From contig CAWETK010000010.1 of assembly GCA_963811905.1 (NCBI GenBank), positions 1 to 64,000 on the forward strand: 64,000 bases of DNA. Direction: 5' to 3'. Below, piece after piece: positions 54,641 through 64,000 of this stretch. Origin of the DNA: DATFVA01 sp963811905. GTDB lineage: Bacteria > Bacteroidota > Ignavibacteria > Ignavibacteriales > Ignavibacteriaceae. The notes under the pieces are model-generated. The model was not told the origin of the DNA. It saw only the letters and a list, made by a program, of their open reading frames with translations, and did no database searches. Made by a program: the position numbers and the translations under genes. Each line of letters begins with the position of its first letter. Positions within the stretch are counted from its first letter, which is position 1.

Positions 54641-56771
54641 CTATTTCTTTTCAGTTAAAGGATTACCTTTGATATCGGTTCCCAGCCTCTGCAGATATGC
54701 TATCAACGCGATGATCTCCTTATTGGGTTCAGCAGGAACACCGTTCTTCTGTAAGTCGGCAGCTATTTCCTCAGACTGTACTCTGAGATCCTCGTTTGCC
54801 CGGTTCTCATAACCCTCGCGGTATGGAACTCCCACAGACCTTAATCCTCTTATCTTCGACGGCTGTATCTGAAGTGTCAAGATCCTGCGTCAGCAGCCAG
54901 GGGTAGGAAGGCATAATTGAACCAGGCGACATTTGTCTCGGATTCTGCATATGAAGGTAATGCCACATATTAGGATACTTTCCTCCCTCTCTGTGAAGAT
55001 CGGGACCTGTTCTTTTTGAACCCCACAGGAACGGATGATCATAAACATATTCTCCTGCCTTAGAGTATTCACCGTATCGTTCTGTTTCTGATCTGAAAGG
55101 ACGGATGAGCTGCGAATGGCAGTTGTTGCATCCTTCCCGTATGTAAATATCTCTTCCCTGCAGTTCGAGCGGCGTGTAGGGTTTAACGCTGGCGATTGTT
55201 GGTATATTAGATTTCACAAGAAATGTGGGAAGGAATTCAACAATTCCGCCTATCAGGATAACTATCGTAGAAGCAATCAGGAAATACATCGGCTTCCCTT
55301 CAAGCCAGCGGTGCCATGTTCCTTTACCGAACCTGTCATTAATTTTAATGAGAGCCGGTGCTTCAGCTTCTTCCTCTGCCTGGAAACTACCCTGTTTAGC
55401 AGTCTTAATGAGGTTATAAACCATCATTATTACTCCGGAGAAGTACAATAACCCTCCGATCGCCCTGATAATATACATCGGAATAATCTGCAGTGTAGTC
55501 TCAAGGAAATTGGGATACTGCAGCAGTCCTAGCGGAGTAAACTGTTTCCACATTAACGACTGTGTAATACCCGACCAGTACATAGAAGCGGCATAGAACA
55601 CTATACCCAGCATCCCGATCCAGAAGTGTGCGTTTGCAAGTTTTTTCGAGAACAATTCTGTTTTATAGATACGCGGTATCAGCCAGTATAAAATTCCGAA
55701 TGTCAGAAAACCGTTCCATCCAAGTGCACCAATATGCACGTGGGCAATAATCCAGTCGGTAAAGTGTGCAATCGCATTAACATTTTTAAGTGACAGCATC
55801 GGACCCTCAAAGGTTGCCATACCATAAGCGGTAATAGCCACAACCATAAACTTGAGGATAGGATCTTCTCTTACTTTATCCCACGCCCCTCTTAAAGTCA
55901 GCAGACCATTTATCATACCTCCCCACGATGGAGCAATGAGCATTATAGAGAATGCGGTTCCAAGCGATTGCGCCCAGTTCGGTAATGCCGAATAAAGCAG
56001 ATGATGGGGACCTGCCCATATATAAATAAAAATTAATGCCCAGAAATGTATAATCGACAGCCTGTAAGAATAAATCGGGCGGTTGGCCGCCTTGGGGAGA
56101 TAGTAATACATCAGCCCCAGGTAAGGAGTTGTAAGGAAAAACGCCACGGCATTATGTCCGTACCACCACTGAACCAGTGCATCCTGCACACCCGCATAAA
56201 CCGGGTAGCTTTTGAGGAAGGATACCGGAACTTCTATCGAGTTCACAATATGAAGGACCGCCACCGTAACCCACGTTGCTATGTAAAACCATATGGCAAC
56301 GTAAATATGACTTTCCCTGCGCTTAAGGATTGTTCCGAACATATTAATTCCGAAAATGATCCAGACAATGGCAATAGCTATATCAATCGGCCATTCAAGC
56401 TCAGCATATTCCTTGCTCGTCGTAAAGCCCATTGCAAGTGTCAGGGCCGCAGCCACAATGATAATCTGCCATCCCCAGAAATGTATTTTGCTCAGAAGGT
56501 CGCTGTACATCCTTGCTTTGCACAAACGCTGCAGTGAATGATAAACTCCCATAAAGATCGCATTCCCCACGAAAGCAAAAATCACCGCATTAGTATGAAT
56601 GGGACGGATTCTGCCGAATGTTGTATACTGCAGGTTGAAATTGAGTGAGGGTATGAAAAGCTGGGAGGCGATTGTCAATCCTACCAGCATACCGATCACT
56701 CCCCAGAAAGCAGTGGCAATGGCGAAATTCTTTACGATTTTATTATCGTAACTGAACTGTTCTAACTGCAT
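54641..56771 (-). CDS. ccoNO: Fused CcoN-CcoO cbb3 oxidase catalytic subunit, one frameshift
   Basis: CcoN part (residues ~1-480): twelve-helix heme-copper oxidase with heme and CuB histidines in RPIHTNAVIFAFVG, YGHNAVAFFLT, GPHHLLYSALPNW and THFTDWIIAHVHIGALG-like HFTDWIIAHVHIGALGW. CcoO part: a membrane helix and a cytochrome c domain with CNNCH and the Met in SPGSIMPSYPW. The frame breaks near 54850: ...TAVEDK continues RGLRSVGVPYREGYENR in the next frame, one base being extra, and ends NPLTEKK. The rejoined ~710-residue fusion is known from Bacteroidota. It reduces O2 with high affinity and pumps protons. Confidence 0.93.
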
Positions 56772-56801
56772 AAATGCATTCTCCTTACAATGGATAGAGA
56801 A

Positions 56802-56981
56802 CTATTTTTTCTTTTTATTAAAATCTTTTCCCTTTTTTTCTTTTTTGTCATCAAAAAGCATCCTCACAGAAGGTGTGTAAGTATCTTTATATTGTCCGCT
56901 TTTAACTGCCCAGAGAAAAGCCGCCAGGAAACCAACGGCAACAAGCAGACTGAATCCTATTAAAACAACAATTACCGAAAT
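56802..56981 (-). CDS. ccoS: CcoS, cbb3 oxidase maturation protein (ATT start)
   Basis: A 59-residue protein with one helix and the family motif GFLAAFLWAVKSGQYKD followed by MLFDDKKEKKGKD. The frame ends TAG at 56804-56802. No ATG, GTG or TTG occurs at the N-terminus: the first residue of the expected S-V-I-V-V-L-I sequence is preceded by ATT (56981-56979). A GAGAGG ribosome site lies 6 nt before it, so ATT initiation is plausible, as known for infC; a base error is the alternative. The start overlaps the ccoI stop by 10 bp. CcoS is needed to insert heme b and copper. Confidence 0.85.
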   Translation of the reverse strand: MSVIVVLIGFSLLVAVGFLAAFLWAVKSGQYKDTYTPSVRMLFDDKKEKKGKDFNKKKK

Positions 56982-59393
56982 AAGAGACCTCTCTTTCCGG
57001 CAATGAAATTTGTGGTAAGCGTTGTAAACAATACTACCGATATTGAACTAAGCGGCATAAGTATGGCTGCAACTATAGGTGATAATATTCCTTCGATCGC
57101 AAAAGTTAATCCCGCAGCATTATATAAAAATGAAATTATAAAACTCGTTATTATTATCCTTACACTCGTTTTTGAAAACCTGATAAACTCCGGTAGTAAA
57201 GATAACTTTTCTGCATCAAGTATGGCATCGCAGGCCGGCGAGAAGCTGCTGATGTTTTCAGTTACGGCAATTCCCACATTACTCTGTCTCAGCGCTCCGG
57301 CATCATTAAGCCCATCGCCTACCATTAAAACATTACTGTTATTTCTCTGTTTCTCTTCTACATATACAAGCTTGTCATTAGGTGTCTGCCTGAACTGAAG
57401 ATCCGAATTTTCTCCGAATATCTTCTGCAGCCTGGTTTTTTCGCCTTCATTATCACCCGACAAAACTGCAAGCTGGTAATTCAGGAGACAAATTCCTTAC
57501 AGCGTTTTCAATGCCCTTTCGGTAGCTGTTATTTATTTCAAAGTATCCGTGTGTTCGTCCGTTTATAGAAACATATACCCTGGGATTTTCCTGCCGGACT
57601 GGTTTAAAGTTTGCAAGAGACTCATCTACAAAAGCAAGTGAACCGATTTTAACATTATTCCCCAGTACTGCACCTTCTATTCCAAGTCCCGAATATTCCC
57701 TGTATCCCGACACTTCCGGTTCATCATATTTCTTCAGGGCGCTGTAAATAGCGGCGCTCAAGCGGATGGGTTGAGTTCTTAACAATGGATTTAATCATTT
57801 CCTTTTTGAATTCATCCAGGTGGTCCCCGATGAAATTTTATCGCCCCATCTCCTGATTTTGTAATGGTGCCTGTTTTATCAAAGACTATCATATTGATCT
57901 TTGCCAGGTCTTCAACTACGCTGCTGTTCTTCAGATAAAATTTATTTCTTCCGAATATCCTGACCGTGTTGCCGAATGTAAACGGAGTTGATAAAGCAAG
58001 AGCGCAGGGACATGCAACAATGAGTACTGCCGTGAATACATTTATTGCGGTATGAACGCTTGTCTGCAGCCAGAATAAAGCAGATACCGCGGCAATGATC
58101 AGGACAGCTGCGGTAAAGTACTTGCTTACAGTATTGCTGATAGTAGTGAAATAACTTTCATCTTTTTTATTAAAAGATTCGTGGTTCCAAAGCTGTGTTA
58201 AATAGCTTTGAGAAACTTCCTTAACCACTTCAAGTTCTGCCGCACTGCCTTTTTGCCTTCCCCCGGCATATACCAGTTCGCCCAACACTTTTTCTACAGG
58301 GACAGATTCTCCCGTTACGAAACTATAGTCGATATTTCCTGTCCCTTTAAATAAAATAGCATCGGCGGGAATAATCTCATTGTTGCGTATAATAATTCTG
58401 TCGCCTACTTTAAGCTTGGCAGCCGGTACTGATGTCTCGTTGCCGTCTTTCTTAACCGTTACTCCCAGCGGAAAATACGATTTATAACTTCTTTCGAAGT
58501 TCAGCGTGTCATATGTTTTTTCCTGGAATAATTTTCCTATCAGGAGGAAGAAAACCAGTCCGCTCATTGAATCGAAATAACCGGCCCCGTTATACAGCAG
58601 AACTTCAACTGCGCTCCTTATAAATAAAACAATTATCCCGAGAGAAATAGGAAAATCGATATTAACAATTTTTTTTCTGAGTCCTTTATAAGCAGATCCG
58701 AAATATTCCGATGCCGAATAGAAGAACACAGGCAGGGCAAGTATGAGGTTGAGGTATGCGAAAACCGTCCTGTAATAGCTGTCGTTAATATCAATCGACA
58801 GATACTCCGGAAAACTCAAAAGCATTATATTTCCAAAGCAGAAAGCCGCAATACCAATTTTATAGTAAAGATGCTTCCTGTGAACATCCTTTTTTTCTTC
58901 GGTGCTGTCAAGCTGGATTAAAGGCTCATACCCTATTGATGCAAGCAGTTGAACAAGCTCCCGCAGACTTAACTTCGAATGAAAATATTTTACGGAAATT
59001 TCTTTTTTAAGGAAATTTACATTCGACTGACTTACGCCGGGATTAAGCTTATAGAGATTTTCCAGCAGCCATATACATGAACTGCAGTGCATCTGCGGAA
59101 TATAGAAAGTAACTGAGCTGATCGTTTCATTCTTAAAATCAATTAATTTCTGAATAGTATCAGTATCATCGAGGTAATCAAATTTTCTGACCGGAAAGAT
59201 TTTTCGGAGAGATACCGGGAGCGGATTCCAGGGCATAATAATCGCACATCTGCTTTCCGTTCAGCATTTCGTAAACGGTTTTGCAACCCAAACAACAAAA
59301 AAACTTATCATCTATCCGTAGACTCCCGTCAGTGCAGTCGTCTCCGCAATGAAAACATTTAATGCCTTTTTTAGCAGTATCTTTTATATTCAT
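56972..59393 (-). CDS. ccoI: CcoI/FixI copper-transporting P-type ATPase, four frameshifts
   Basis: Copper-exporting P1B ATPase that supplies Cu for cbb3 oxidase. Read right to left the pieces are an N-terminal Cys-rich domain (KCFHCGDDCTDG, FCCLGC), a heavy-metal-associated domain with MHCSSC, the CPC channel motif in VACPCALAL, VTGESVPVEK, the phosphorylation site DKTGT, and the hinge VGDGLNDAGAL near the end, with all key sites present. The frame breaks near 59185 (in AAAA), 57838 (FHRG should read FIGDHLDEF), 57760 (KNSTHPL to SAAIYSAL) and 57477 (SPEL to QLAVLSGDN). The rejoined ~805 residues suit the family. Four indels in 2.4 kb are either sequencing errors or a recent pseudogene. Confidence 0.9.
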
Positions 59394-59599
59394 ACAATCA
59401 AATAATTATAGAGTTATTCCCGTTAAACCCGTCAGATTCGGATTATTTAAAAATGGAAAGAGGATATTTTACAAGAATTTTTACGATCTATATGTAAATA
59501 TAAAAAAAATAGAAAATATTATTCGGACTTTTTTGTTCTTTTTAATAAAAAGGGGGAAAATTTATTAAATATTAAGGTAAATTCGACCTTGCTAAATGA

Positions 59600-59625
59600 A
59601 AAAAGGAGCCCATCCAGGGCTCCCT
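59600..59625 (-). terminator. Terminator downstream of the TIGR03790-type gene
   Basis: GGAGCCC (59605-59611) pairs with GGGCTCC (59617-59623); read leftward, the stem is followed by a run of T residues (complement of the A tract near 59599-59604). It ends the transcript of the T9SS gene that stops at 59642. Confidence 0.8.
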
Positions 59626-59641
59626 TTTGAATCAGAAATTT

Positions 59642-61779
59642 TTACTTGATTAACAGCATTTTTTTGCTTGAAGTAAATCCGGAAGTTTTGATAGTATATA
59701 TGTATATCCCTGACGGAAAGTTTGATGCATTAAAGTCCACATCATAATAGCCGGCTTTTTGATCTTGATTTACCAGATCGGCAACCTGCTGACCGAGGAT
59801 ATTATAGATTTTCAGCGATACAAATCCATCCACCTTTATCGAATAGTTTATTGAGGTTGTAGGATTAAACGGATTGGGATAGTTTTGTTCGAGACTATAA
59901 GAGAATTGATCGAGGTTATTAACTGGTATGATTTTCCTTGTAGATTTCTCAACTATTGCGTCTACCGTGTTTGACGGATCGGAGGAAGAAGTGCTGTTAT
60001 AAGACTTAACATAATAATAGACGTGCAGATTACTTAAGCCTTCTCCATTGACGAAATTCATTGAATAATCTGTCCAGACATTCGTCGTAACCGAATCCTG
60101 CTTAACAAATGAACCATTGTCTATTTTACGGTAAATTTTATAATAATCTACCGGAGACATTGAGGGATTTACCGTCCAGAGCAGTTGAGGGTGATCGTGA
60201 TTATTCGTTAAAAGTAAACCTCTGTCCCAGCTATCCGAATCGAGTGTGACATTGGAGCCAATCGTGATCACCGAAGATTCATTGCTGGGTATAAATCCGT
60301 TATGTCTAAATCGTAAAGTTCCGCTTGTTACGTTTATCGTATCTCCTGCAGCAATTGTAATTACTCCTGTTACTAGGTTATAGCCTGTCATTGTAATATT
60401 CTGCTTTGTAGTTTGTTTACCCCAGGCTTTTGCTGTCAGCGGGTCGCCGACTACTACGTTTTGCCAAGCCAGGTGAGGCATAGCCAAATATGCCGCATCT
60501 ATAAAGGTATAACCCAGCTGGTAAGCTGGAAACAGCCTGCCATCTTCAATAATACCGCTTGCCATTGGTTCATAAGGATGACCAACGGCTAATGTGCCAC
60601 CTTCCAGAAAAAATTCAACAACTTGCCCCATCTCTGCTCCTGGACGTCTGGTAATTGAACTCAAGCGTTCGGCGTTGAAGCTTTCTGCAGTATTAAAGAT
60701 TGCACCAGGTGCATATTCAAAATTAAGCTGCGATTGAATATAATCGGGGTGTAGGGTTTGACCTTCGCCAGTATTTGGTGGCTTTGTCGTATGTACGCCA
60801 TTTGAACTATATGACATCACTGGTTTGTTATGATAAGTTACCGTGTCTTCTGTCGTATCAAAAGAATAGTTCAAAAAGCCAATTGAACTTAGGTTTGATG
60901 CAGCAGCATTAGCAAAAGTTACCATAATGTTTAGTCCATGACAGGGAGTAGGATCTGCATCTATGAACTATAATTGTTTGAATGTATCGCATCAGTTGAG
61001 CGATCAATCATATCTTTAACCATCTCATAGCTCGTTCCATCCAGGTGTGTAACTAAGTAGTCGAATTTTACATTAAATCCATACCAGGATGCCGTGTAAA
61101 CTCCGGATTTAAACCGATAGTTCATATCCAGGTATTGTGATACACTATGATATTGATTGACTATTTGAAATTCCTGCCAGGTATAATTGTAATGGCTACC
61201 ATCAATTGCGCATCTACGCCATTTTGCATACATCGAATCCAGAAATGTATCGTAATTAGCCGTATTTATCAGGCAGAGTAATCCATCAATGCCAATATTA
61301 CCAATTACTGAGCCTGAGTCTGCGCCCGCTTGAATCTTAAAAGGCACTCCTTTGCAAAGGACTATGTATCGTATGGTAGTGGTTAGATTATGATTAACAA
61401 TCCACTCTTTTATCGGCGTAGCAACGTACTGGTAAAAATATTTCCAGGCGTGCTGCGTCGCATACCAGGTCCCCCACTGGTGATTTAGGGAATCACGAAT
61501 AATATTTCCACCATCTGCAAGAATAACCGGGTGGGTAACACCATCTACTGTTATGTTATGGTTAACTAAGTTATCTAATGGAACTATGTTTGAAGCTGGA
61601 ATATTCCGTGTGCTGACATAATATTCTCTAACATTCTTCGAAATCGTACCCAAAGAATCATTTTGATTATTATAGACAATCAATACATTTTCAGGTCCGG
61701 CTATATTCGCGTAAGTTTGTGCTTCTGCTATAACAGAGCAAAAAATAACAGATAAAGTGATCATTAAGAGGTATTTCAT
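59642..61779 (-). CDS. T9SS-secreted TIGR03790-type protein, one frameshift
   Basis: Met at 61779 (rather than the upstream 61869) starts a signal peptide MKYLLMITLSVIFCSVIAEAQ. The N-terminal ~280 residues (ENVLIVYNNQNDSL, REYYVSTRNIP, RYIVLCKGVPFKIQ) and the following block (EGGTLAVGHPYEPM, LGYTFIDAAYLAMPHLAWQNVVVGDPLT) match the TIGR03790 family of exported proteins of unknown function, then a Fn3-like module and a T9SS sorting domain (NYPNPFNP ... KKMLLIK). The frame breaks near 60964: NNYS to FIDADPTPCHG, one base missing. Rejoined length is ~710 residues. Family members are cysteine-peptidase-like, but no function is established. Confidence 0.8.
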
Positions 61780-61858
61780 TTTAATTCTCCCGTATTTATT
61801 TCGGTAGTTGTTGTCGTTTTTTTTTTGATTCGTAAGTATTACATTTGAACTAATACAT

Positions 61859-61928
61859 AAAAGCCCCATTGAGTTTAAAACTCTTCAAATCTATTGGCGT
61901 AGGTTTTAGGGTCTCAGTGTGGGCTTTT
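61859..61928. terminator. Long imperfect hairpin between two T9SS genes
   Basis: AAAAGCCCCATTGAG (61859-61873) pairs with CTCAGTGTGGGCTTTT (61913-61928) with one mismatch and one bulge, enclosing ~39 nt. Both sides end in A/T-rich tails. It sits between the stop of the gene at 62035 and the start region of the gene at 61779, both on the minus strand, and likely ends the former transcript. Confidence 0.65.
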
Positions 61929-62034
61929 ATTATGGAGGAGCTCGTCCCACTCCAGATAGAATTTTCATTTTTCTCTCCATAATTTTTAGTGGAATATTCC
62001 CAGTAACTATAATTTCCAATACTCGTGATTTTGT

Positions 62035-64000
62035 TTATTTAATGAGTACCATCTTTTTTATTGTATCGAAAGATTCTCCGTTGTTCCCTTCAGTTTTAAG
62101 CCGATAATAGTAAATACCACTTGCCAATTCTGAAGCACTAAACTCAATATTGTAATAACCGGCTGTCATTCTTTTATTTATCAGTGTTGTCACCTGCCTT
62201 CCAAGCACATCAAATATTGTTAACGAAACCCTTGAATTCGTTGGTATAATAAAACTAATCCTGGTTGTAGGATTAAACGGATTAGGATAATTCTGCTCAA
62301 GCGAAAACCTGCTTGGCACAGGTACCTCAACTACAACTTCCTTACTGAAATTATAGCTGCCGTCAAAATCAATCTGTTTTAATCGGTACTGATATATTCC
62401 CGGGATTACATTTAGATCTGAAAAAGAATAAATGTGAATTTGGGTAGTCGTTCCATTTCCCTCAATGAACCCTATCCGCTCCCACCCGGTATGTTCTCCT
62501 GACCCTGACTTCTGATCTCTGATTTCCGACCTCTGAACTTCAAATCCGTTGTTGTTAGTTTCGGTTGCTGTAGTCCACTTTAATACTATATTGTGACCAT
62601 CTGATTCACTTGAGAAATTGATTAATTCCACAGGTGTATATGTGGTATCAACGTATTTTAATATTAACCCAATATTTCCAACAGCAAAACCCAGGAAATT
62701 TGTAGGCGCTTGAAATCCATTAAAACCAGTGGGAACATCATTTGTTATTTCTATCCAATTGCTGCCGCCATTGGAAGTGATGTATCTATGCGACCCGTTT
62801 ATAAGCCAATGCATTGTATCAGGAAAGAAATGAAAATTAATAGGATCCAGGATTTCAGGAATAGTCACCCAATTAATTCCTCCATCTATCGTCTTTTTAA
62901 GAGCGTTCCAGCTTGTAGCATCAACTATCCACCCTGTATCTCTGTTTGCAAAATAAACATCTTGACTAAGCCAAATATCTAAATTAGTTTGTTGGACCCA
63001 GTTCTCCCCGCCATCTAAGGTTTTATAAGGTCTATCGTTATTTGCTGTCCAACCATATAGGCTATCAACAAAGAATATGCTTTTAAATCCCGTATAAGAT
63101 GGAGCTGACAACTGGATAATCCAATTTTCACCTGTATCTGTAGTTTTATAAATTACATTGCTATGTATGGCCCATCCAGTTGTTTGGTTTATAAAGAATA
63201 TTTTCCCGCCTCCTGTTGCTCCGTTCGTTTGATACCAGGTATCACCTCCATCTGTGGTTTTATAAATAGAACTACTTGCTCCTAAAAATCCGGTGAGACT
63301 ATCAAGGAATAATAAATCTACTCCATCTAATGCTCCAGAAACAGATTGCCAGTTATTTCCCCCATCTATTGTTTTATATAAACCTCTGTAACTGGAGTTA
63401 CTTGCACTGCTTATTACGAAACCTTTTTGCTCATTAACGAAAAATACATCTGAGAAATTGTCATTTATAAACATCCGGTGCCATAAATCTAAATCTCCTT
63501 CTGTCTTATATATTTTCAGCCCGCTGCCTGCGTCGTAACCGGTATTTTCATCGGCCAAAATCTGAAATTCCCATTCGCCAAAATTACCTGTCAGCGAGAC
63601 CCAGTTTGCCCCGCGATTTGTTGTCTTCCATAGACCAACTTCATTAAGAATTGCATACCCGGTATCAATGTTCACATATTTTATACAGTTGATCTGCTCA
63701 AAGGTTAGCGGCCCACCAATTGCCCAGGTTAATCCTCCATCGCTGCTGTAAAGGTTTTTTCCCCTGTAGCTAGACCCCCGTATCCTGCTGCTGCTATATG
63801 CAGGCTGTCTATGATATCTATGCAATATAAAGGCCTGTAATCACCGGCAGGTATTATCTGCCAGCTGTTTCCTCCGTCAGTCGTTCTCAGTACATTTCCA
63901 TCTGCGGCGATGAATCCATAATATTCATCCATAAAGTCGATCCACCATAAATTTCCTGTGAAACCCGGAATATTTACAATCTGCCAGCTTTCCCCGGCAT
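62035..64000 (-). CDS. T9SS-secreted Ycf48/BNR-type beta-propeller protein (partial), one frameshift
   Basis: The frame is open to the right edge, so the N-terminus lies beyond the window. At least eight repeats of the sort YKTTDGGxxW ... DSLTGFLGAS (for example VLRTTDGGNSWQ, LYSSDGGLTW, LWKTTNRGANW, YKTLDGGENW) make a photosystem-assembly-factor (Ycf48)-like or BNR-type propeller. A beta-sandwich follows (LKWTTATETNNNGFEVQRS) and a T9SS sorting domain (NYPNPFNPTTRISF ... KKMVLIK). The frame breaks near 63776 in a G5 run: AAAGYGG to SSYRGKNLYSS. A missing G restores it. It is a surface or extracellular protein; the ligand is unknown. Confidence 0.85.

Noticed and set aside
1..64000. CRISPR arrays, tRNA or rRNA genes, prophage
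   Set aside because: No spaced identical repeats, cloverleaf sequences, rRNA blocks or phage structural genes were recognised on reading both strands; a short tRNA could still have been missed.

Overview
The window looks like a chromosomal segment of a Bacteroidota/Chlorobi-group bacterium, most likely an Ignavibacteria-type lineage. Evidence: AT-rich DNA; five large secreted proteins ending in a type IX secretion (T9SS) sorting domain with the NYPNPFNP motif; a fused CcoN-CcoO cbb3 oxidase subunit with a one-heme CcoP; the long IspG form; a Bacteroidota-style PEP carboxylase; and TAnnTTTG-like promoter boxes. Taxonomy is inferred from families only, not from a marker phylogeny.

Layout. 0-8 kb: tail of a T9SS protein, rseP and dxr, a small heme-bearing outer-membrane barrel protein, two more T9SS proteins, then a decayed partial copy of the barrel gene. 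9-18 kb: a ferritin/VIT1-type membrane protein, ppc, a TPR protein, clpX, an unrecognised exported protein, a FAH-family hydrolase. 18.7-28 kb: a minimal kinase-like protein, then a leftward block ruvA-ruvC-yebC-recJ-rnpB-zinc ribbon-nif3-ispG. 28-40 kb: dnaG, ferredoxin, geranylgeranyl-reductase family protein, a MITE-like element, ferredoxin-nitroreductase, a histidine kinase with a degenerate receiver, ugd, a NusG paralogue, a YhaM-like nuclease, TPR protein, sirtuin, MarR. 40-50 kb: small membrane proteins, cobalamin adenosyltransferase, a truncated IS1182-type element, S9 peptidase, a TonB-receptor/glycosyltransferase pair, HU, and two nucleotidyltransferase modules resembling toxin-antitoxin systems, one with a gutted HEPN partner. 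50.9-59.4 kb: a complete leftward cbb3 oxidase operon ccoI-S-NO-Q-P-G-H plus a TauE/SafE-like protein. 59.6-64 kb: two more T9SS-type surface proteins, the last running off the window.

How the parts fit. The cco operon encodes a high-affinity terminal oxidase with its copper-loading and assembly factors. dxr and ispG are two steps of the MEP isoprenoid pathway, and the geranylgeranyl-reductase protein with an adjacent ferredoxin may act on its products. ruvA, ruvC, recJ and dnaG serve DNA replication and repair.

Quality caveat. About eleven single-base frameshifts break otherwise well-conserved genes, all within 0.5-8 kb and 54-64 kb (four in ccoI alone), while about 45 kb in between is clean. 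Uncorrected indel errors explain this better than gene decay, so those genes are described as whole genes with their breakpoints. Some annotations are recovered from short or non-ATG reading frames: ccoS with an ATT start, the HEPN remnant and two small proteins. I found no tRNA, rRNA or CRISPR array.
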